From: an uncultured Bacilli bacterium
GTDB lineage: Bacteria > Bacillota_I > Bacilli_A > RF39 > UBA660
Assembly: GCA_944372275.1 (NCBI GenBank)
Contig: CALVYO010000044.1
Location: forward strand, 1 to 9,772
Reading direction: 5' to 3'
Length of the DNA stretch: 9,772 nt
Shown: positions 6,686-9,772 of the stretch, piece after piece
Layout of the letters: each line of letters starts with the position of its first letter
How positions within the stretch are numbered: position 1 is the first letter of the stretch
Translations under genes and position numbers: made by a program
Notes under the pieces: generated by a model
Databases searched by the model: none
The model's input: the letters and a program-made list of their open reading frames with translations, nothing else
What the model was told of the DNA's origin: nothing

Positions 6686-7849
6686 ATGAGTAAATACAAG
6701 TTAAATAAGCGTAGAATTAGATTTAAAATCAAAAATTTAATGAAAGCAAAACAAATAAAAGTTATAAAAGCAAGTGGTATAACTTATATTGAGGCGATAC
6801 CATATTCTTATAAAGATGAATTAGATAATAAATCTCTTAAAGTCTTATATAATTCATTTATCAGTTTAGGAAAAGAACTTTATATAAAGAATAAAGATAA
6901 AATAAACAAAATAGTATTTGATTCGCACAATTGTTTAGAAATTAATTTAAATAATAGTTTTTTTAATTTATCTAATACTAGCGATAATGAAGAAAATAAA
7001 GAACTAGCAATAAGTAATTGGTTAAAAAACAATAATCTTTCTATAAGTGATTTATACGCTCCCAAAAGAACAGATTTAAATTATTTAATTCTCAAAAATG
7101 GAAATTGGAAATATTCTAATGAATTATATAAATGGTTAAAAGCAAATTTTATACCAAATATTAATGAAGGTGAAAACAGTATTGGCGAATACATAATGTA
7201 TGATAATGGTTTTTTAATAGATTTATCAATATTTATGTATTTATCTATCTATTCAACATTAAATCAAAAGGCTATTGACAATAATTGTAAGGAAACAAAA
7301 GAAAATATACATTTCAATGACTTTTTAACCATTAATGGTACATTGCCTACTCGTCCTACACTTTTTCAATATATTTTATATTTAAATGATGTAATAAATC
7401 TATATGAATTACACAATATTATTAAATTACAGTATATAGATAAACTAACATTAGACGAAGATAATGAATTGATTGTAAGTAGAGAATTTGAATCACTATA
7501 CGGAATATTATGGTATATCTTTAAGCTAAATTTAGTAGATATTTATTCAACGAACGAATATGGTAGCATAGTATCATTAAACATTTGTAAAGACTGCGGA
7601 ATTATAATGACAGGTAGTAAATTAAGATGCGATGATTGTGATAGAATAAATGCTAGGATACGAAAGCAAAAAAGCAGGGAACAAAAAAAAGACAATATAG
7701 AAAAAATAAAGTCTTATATTTCAAAATATGAATTTCCAGATTATTTAAAAGATAAAATAAATACCATCCTCAATACTAATTTGAATGATTTAAAAAGTTC
7801 TGATATAAAGGATACATTAAAAAAGATTAAAGAGTTTTGTAAAAAATGA
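6686..7849 (+). CDS. Uncharacterised protein with C-terminal Cys4 zinc-ribbon-like motif
   Basis: This 387-aa protein is not recognised. The first 300 residues are mixed helix and strand with no obvious catalytic motif or membrane segment. At 301-318 ICKDCGIIMTGSKLRCDDC places four cysteines (301, 304, 315, 318) as a CxxC...CxxC zinc site, followed at once by a strongly basic helix (INARIRKQKSREQKK, 321-335) and a charged C-terminal tail. A Cys4 knuckle followed by a basic helix recalls CGNR/ABATE-like and some DUF proteins in Bacillota, and suggests nucleic-acid binding. The N-terminus (1-30) is also highly basic. It is the only plus-strand gene, has its own promoter across a repeat-rich gap from the initiator, and converges on the serine recombinase 15 bp downstream. 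It could be a regulator, replication accessory or cargo/defence protein. The start is ATG with AGAGGG upstream. Confidence 0.75.
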   Translation: MSKYKLNKRRIRFKIKNLMKAKQIKVIKASGITYIEAIPYSYKDELDNKSLKVLYNSFISLGKELYIKNKDKINKIVFDSHNCLEINLNNSFFNLSNTSDNEENKELAISNWLKNNNLSISDLYAPKRTDLNYLILKNGNWKYSNELYKWLKANFIPNINEGENSIGEYIMYDNGFLIDLSIFMYLSIYSTLNQKAIDNNCKETKENIHFNDFLTINGTLPTRPTLFQYILYLNDVINLYELHNIIKLQYIDKLTLDEDNELIVSREFESLYGILWYIFKLNLVDIYSTNEYGSIVSLNICKDCGIIMTGSKLRCDDCDRINARIRKQKSREQKKDNIEKIKSYISKYEFPDYLKDKINTILNTNLNDLKSSDIKDTLKKIKEFCKK

Positions 7850-7864
7850 TATAACATATAATAG

Positions 7865-8473
7865 TTAATCTTTAATAACTTTAATCCAATTTGTTATTGT
7901 ATTTCTTGATACACAACATAATCTGCTTAATTCAATTAGGTTAATATGCCCATTTACATAATCTATATAATACTTAGCAAAATTAGGACATTTAGCATAA
8001 ATCCTTTCTTTGGTTAATTTAGGTTGTCCACCTATCCTTCCCTGTTCTCTTGCTGTTATTAAGCCATCTTTTACATTTTCTACTATTATTAATCTTGTTA
8101 ATTCTGCAACTAACCCTAACATGAGTAATTGTCCTTCAGTTAAAGCTGATAAATTATTTCTACAGTCAATTATAAAATCACCAAATACTAATTTTACTTT
8201 GTACTGTTTCGCATATTCAACTAATTCCATTAACTGCTTTAAAGATCTTGTTGCTCTTGATACATCTGAAAAATATATTTCTTTAGATTCTACATTTGAT
8301 AGTTTTACATACTCTAATAATTTCTGAAACTCAATTCTTTCAGATTTAGCACCACTAGCGTATTCTTTATAAATATTTTCTTTATATACTCCATTATTAA
8401 TAGCAAATCTAATCTGTCTATCTAAACTTTGTTTATCTTGTGTTGTAGAACATCTACAATATGCCCACTTCAT
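7865..8473 (-). CDS. Serine recombinase, small resolvase/invertase type
   Basis: This 202-aa protein opens with AYCRCST, giving the nucleophile Ser9 and the catalytic Arg7 of the family. It continues with the resolvase landmarks SLDRQ, EYASGAKSERIEFQKLL and SDVSRATRSL, in which R73 and R76 align with the active-site arginines of gamma-delta resolvase. A long dimer helix (about 115-145) follows, ending AREQGRIGG. A C-terminal HTH (about 176-200, LIELSRLCCVSRNTITNWIK) binds DNA. The length is typical for resolvases and invertases (180-210 aa). It probably resolves element multimers or inverts a segment. Its start has a strong SD (GAGGAGAT), and the 187-bp stretch upstream carries several short repeats that could be its res site. 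It is intact and convergent with the 6686 gene. Confidence 0.93.
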   Translation of the reverse strand: MKWAYCRCSTTQDKQSLDRQIRFAINNGVYKENIYKEYASGAKSERIEFQKLLEYVKLSNVESKEIYFSDVSRATRSLKQLMELVEYAKQYKVKLVFGDFIIDCRNNLSALTEGQLLMLGLVAELTRLIIVENVKDGLITAREQGRIGGQPKLTKERIYAKCPNFAKYYIDYVNGHINLIELSRLCCVSRNTITNWIKVIKD

Positions 8474-8623
8474 AATATCTCCTCTCTATGCCCAAAGAAA
8501 CCTATTTTAAGTAAATTGAACATTTTTATTAAAAAATCACCAAATCAACCAACAAAATCAAATACATTTTGCACATAATTAAGTGCCCAACATAACAATT
8601 GTTTCTTTGAACAAACATATTAA
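8474..8623. other. Repeat-bearing spacer, candidate res site
   Basis: This AT-rich non-coding stretch upstream of the serine recombinase holds a 9-bp inverted repeat (CAAAGAAAC 8493-8501 and GTTTCTTTG 8600-8608), a direct repeat TGCCCAA (8489-8495 and 8583-8589) and a direct repeat TTGAACA (8516-8522 and 8607-8613). Small serine recombinases usually act at sites next to their own gene, and such sites are built from imperfect inverted 10-12 bp half sites. The crossover dinucleotide could not be identified. Confidence 0.3.
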
Positions 8624-8656
8624 AATAATAGCACCACAATTTAAAGGTGCTATTAT
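8621..8656 (-). terminator. Rho-independent terminator after ssb
   Basis: A perfect 11-bp stem, ATAATAGCACC (8624-8634) with GGTGCTATTAT (8646-8656), has an 11-nt loop and is followed on the minus strand by a short T tract (plus-strand A run 8621-8624). It begins five bases after the ssb stop codon and separates ssb from the serine recombinase. The plus-strand side has only a weak T tract. Confidence 0.75.
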
Positions 8657-8660
8657 AGTT

Positions 8661-8984
8661 TTAAACTGGTTTATTGCTTGATAAAAACGATATTTTTTCT
8701 GCTATTAATTGTACTGTTTTTACTTCAACACCATTGATATTTTTTAAGCATGATTCCAATCTACCTCTTATTCCTAAAAAATCTCCTTTTTTACAATATT
8801 CATTTGCTAATTGAGCAACTGATTGGAATAAAATGCAATCTATAAAATCTGTTCCATACTCACCATTAATATTTTTGATATTTCTTGGAACTGCTAAACA
8901 TAATTGGCACACATCTTTATCTTCAATTTTCTTATACTCTATATCTTTTACAACTCGGCCAACTAATACTGATTGATTTAACAT
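8661..8984 (-). CDS. ssb: Single-stranded DNA-binding protein, short form
   Basis: This 107-aa protein consists of one OB fold of the bacterial SSB family. Landmarks in order are MLNQSVLVGRVVKDIEYKK (usual 'N.v.L.GRlt.dpel'), LCLAVPRN, DFIDCILFQSVAQLANEYCK (usual 'dfi.cv.fgk.Ae....y..KG'), GDFLGIRGRLESCL and VQLIAEKISFLSS. It ends right after the fold with SSNKPV. The flexible linker and acidic DDDIPF-type tail that recruit other replication proteins in host SSBs are absent. It should coat single-stranded element DNA during replication or transfer. The ATG start has AGGTAGGTG upstream. It is probably a single-gene unit, since a hairpin separates it from the upstream HTH gene and another follows it. 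Confidence 0.93.
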   Translation of the reverse strand: MLNQSVLVGRVVKDIEYKKIEDKDVCQLCLAVPRNIKNINGEYGTDFIDCILFQSVAQLANEYCKKGDFLGIRGRLESCLKNINGVEVKTVQLIAEKISFLSSNKPV

Positions 8985-9032
8985 TTCTACACCTACCTTC
9001 CTACTGTCCTATTGTAAACATTATTAAAATAA

Positions 9033-9043
9033 TTACCAGACTT
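9033..9043. repeat. 11-bp direct repeat TTACCAGACTT, copy 2
   Basis: Identical to 1732-1742 and in the same orientation. It lies 49 bp upstream of the ssb start codon, in the promoter region expected for that gene. This is compatible with shared regulation of ssb and int, but chance is possible. Confidence 0.35.
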
Positions 9044-9053
9044 AATAACAAAA

Positions 9054-9093
9054 AATAACAAAAATCTGCCTATAATGACTAATTTTTGTTATT
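9054..9093 (-). terminator. Hairpin terminator after the XRE gene
   Basis: Plus-strand arms AATAACAAAAA (9054-9064) and TTTTTGTTATT (9083-9093) form an 11-bp stem with an 18-nt loop. On the minus strand the stem is followed by another T-rich run. It starts six bases past the XRE stop codon. The stem is nearly all A:T and the loop is long, so it may be leaky. The left arm belongs to an overlapping direct repeat (AATAACAAAAA at 9044-9054 and 9054-9064). Confidence 0.5.
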
Positions 9094-9098
9094 TTATT

Positions 9099-9350
9099 TT
9101 AAATATCTTTAAATAATTCTTGAATAGGAATATCAAGTGCTTTAGCAATTTGACTTAAATCATTTAAGGTAAGTCTTCTTTTAGTACCAATTGCTAAGAT
9201 CCTTTTTATTTTGCTTTCCTTTAAATCAGTTCTATCTTTTAAATAATTAACATATTTCTTTTTGCTATCATTAACTTCAATTTTTTCATCTATGTGTTTA
9301 ATAATATTCATAACTACTTTATCTTGAAATCTTACATAATTAGTATTCAT
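9099..9350 (-). CDS. Cro/CI (XRE)-type helix-turn-helix regulator
   Basis: This 83-aa protein carries an XRE-type HTH in its C-terminal half. It reads YLKDRTDLKESKIKRILA (about 36-53), then RLTLNDLSQIAKALDIPIQELF (59-80), the usual ending of XRE domains in which 'lt..tl.kIakaLdi...eLf' closes the five-helix bundle. The N-terminus (1-30) is a short amphipathic extension and there is no effector or peptidase domain. It is probably a small repressor controlling element genes. Its ATG overlaps the stop codon of the upstream 92-aa gene by one base (TAATG), so the two are translated together. Confidence 0.85.
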   Translation of the reverse strand: MNTNYVRFQDKVVMNIIKHIDEKIEVNDSKKKYVNYLKDRTDLKESKIKRILAIGTKRRLTLNDLSQIAKALDIPIQELFKDI

Positions 9351-9628
9351 TAATATTCCTTTGCAAACATTATAGTGGTATAACTTCTATCTCTTTCAGT
9401 AGTTATATATACCTTACCTTTTGAAGTTAGATAAGCACCTAACAATCTTTCATTATTAATCAAAGCTAGGTCATTTGCCTCTTTATCTTCTGCTTCTAAA
9501 TTTCCCCAATTACCACTAATAAACTTTATAAATATACTAATTATTTCATAAAGATAATATTTATCCTCTTTAAGTGCTTGGTCTATTCCATTTGTTTTAT
9601 AAACCTTACCAACATTAAATTTCACCAT
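9350..9628 (-). CDS. Conserved small protein of plasmids and ICEs (function unknown)
   Basis: This 92-aa protein matches the pattern of a family I recognise from Bacillota and Actinomycetota mobile elements. It has VKFNVGKVYKTNGIDQAL at the N-terminus, a central GNWGNLEAEDKEANDLAL (W41, G42, E47, D48, N52), RLLGAY, and the hallmark ending VYITTERDRSYTTIMFAKEY (the usual form is 'kiwiiTEaDRS.TTvLfP.EY'). The family's role is not known; members are often labelled 'plasmid-related protein'. No membrane segment or catalytic motif is evident. It is translationally coupled to the XRE regulator, so the pair forms one unit. The ATG start has AAGGAG about 11 bases upstream, a slightly long spacing. 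Confidence 0.8.
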   Translation of the reverse strand: MVKFNVGKVYKTNGIDQALKEDKYYLYEIISIFIKFISGNWGNLEAEDKEANDLALINNERLLGAYLTSKGKVYITTERDRSYTTIMFAKEY

Positions 9629-9772
9629 AATTTATCACTCTCCTTATGTTCTAGTTGTATTTGCGTTATATACTTTAATTAAACAAACTTAATAAACAAA
9701 ATAAACGATTGTGGCAACTTTAAATATTATTTAACACATGACACACCACCCCAAAACAAATGTCAAAAAATC
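9629..9772. other. Upstream region of the 92-aa/XRE unit
   Basis: This is the non-coding right end of the window. On the minus strand a perfect -35-like TTGACA (within plus 9762-9769) begins TTGACATTTGTTTTGGGGTGG, but no good -10 stands 16-18 bp away. A TGTCAT in inverted orientation follows about 17 bp later, so a dyad operator (TGACA...TGTCA) is possible. AAACAAA is repeated at 9681-9687 and 9694-9700. Nearer the gene, a TATATAAC (plus 9667-9674) could serve as -10 with a poor -35. The region may continue beyond the window. Confidence 0.3.

Noticed and set aside
7847..7858. TGA read as Trp, as in Mycoplasma-type codes
   Set aside because: Tryptophans in the recognised proteins are TGG, and TGA works as a plausible stop at the end of the plus-strand gene. 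The standard bacterial code fits all genes.
8010..8327. Plus-strand frame opposite the serine recombinase
   Set aside because: The recombinase motifs lie on the minus strand and the opposite frame has no recognisable features or RBS.
9099..9628. Toxin-antitoxin pair
   Set aside because: The XRE partner looks like an antitoxin, but the 92-aa protein matches an ICE/plasmid family rather than RelE, HigB or other toxin patterns, so a TA call is not supported.
9629..9772. Second attachment site or tRNA fragment at the right edge
   Set aside because: No stretch here matches the tRNA-Leu ends or the 300-480 region, so the element boundary is not seen in the window.

Overview
The window is very A+T-rich, with strong AGGAGG-type ribosome binding sites, standard use of TGG for Trp, and a tRNA gene that encodes its own CCA end. 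This points to a low-GC Bacillota (Firmicutes) host, possibly a gut Clostridia or Bacilli lineage. No host housekeeping protein gene is present to place it more closely.

Most of the window (about 480-9772) looks like part of an integrative element that carries its own replication genes. At the left edge is a gene-poor flank (1-334) that seems to hold a decayed reading frame on the minus strand. Next come a tRNA-Leu(CAA) gene with its own promoter and terminator, and then a long minus-strand block reading toward the tRNA. In order of transcription this block is a two-winged-helix replication initiator (6547-5651), a tiny ORF overlapping the next start (5567-5487), a three-domain sliding-clamp-like protein (5490-4267), a DnaB-like replicative helicase (4147-2183), an excisionase-type DNA-binding protein (2153-1743) and a Tn916/phage-type tyrosine integrase (1691-480).

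The only plus-strand gene (6686-7849) is divergent from the initiator. The 114-bp gap between them holds a perfect 14-bp palindrome, tandem 11-bp repeats and a promoter, so it is the best candidate for a control region or origin. The plus-strand gene encodes an unrecognised protein with a C-terminal Cys4 zinc-ribbon-like motif. To its right are a convergent serine recombinase (8473-7865), a short tail-less SSB (8984-8661, followed by a strong hairpin terminator), and a two-gene unit of a 92-aa family common on plasmids and ICEs plus an XRE-type regulator (9628-9350 and 9350-9099, with overlapping stop and start).

The genes suggest an element that can excise (tyrosine integrase plus Xis), replicate as a circle (initiator, DnaB-like helicase, own clamp, own SSB) and perhaps resolve multimers or invert DNA (serine recombinase). 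No relaxase, type IV secretion, capsid, terminase or partition gene is visible, so whether it is a plasmid, phage-plasmid, satellite or ICE cannot be decided here. The second attachment site is not in the window. The most unusual part is the clamp-like gene sitting between an initiator and a helicase, a compact element-borne replisome.
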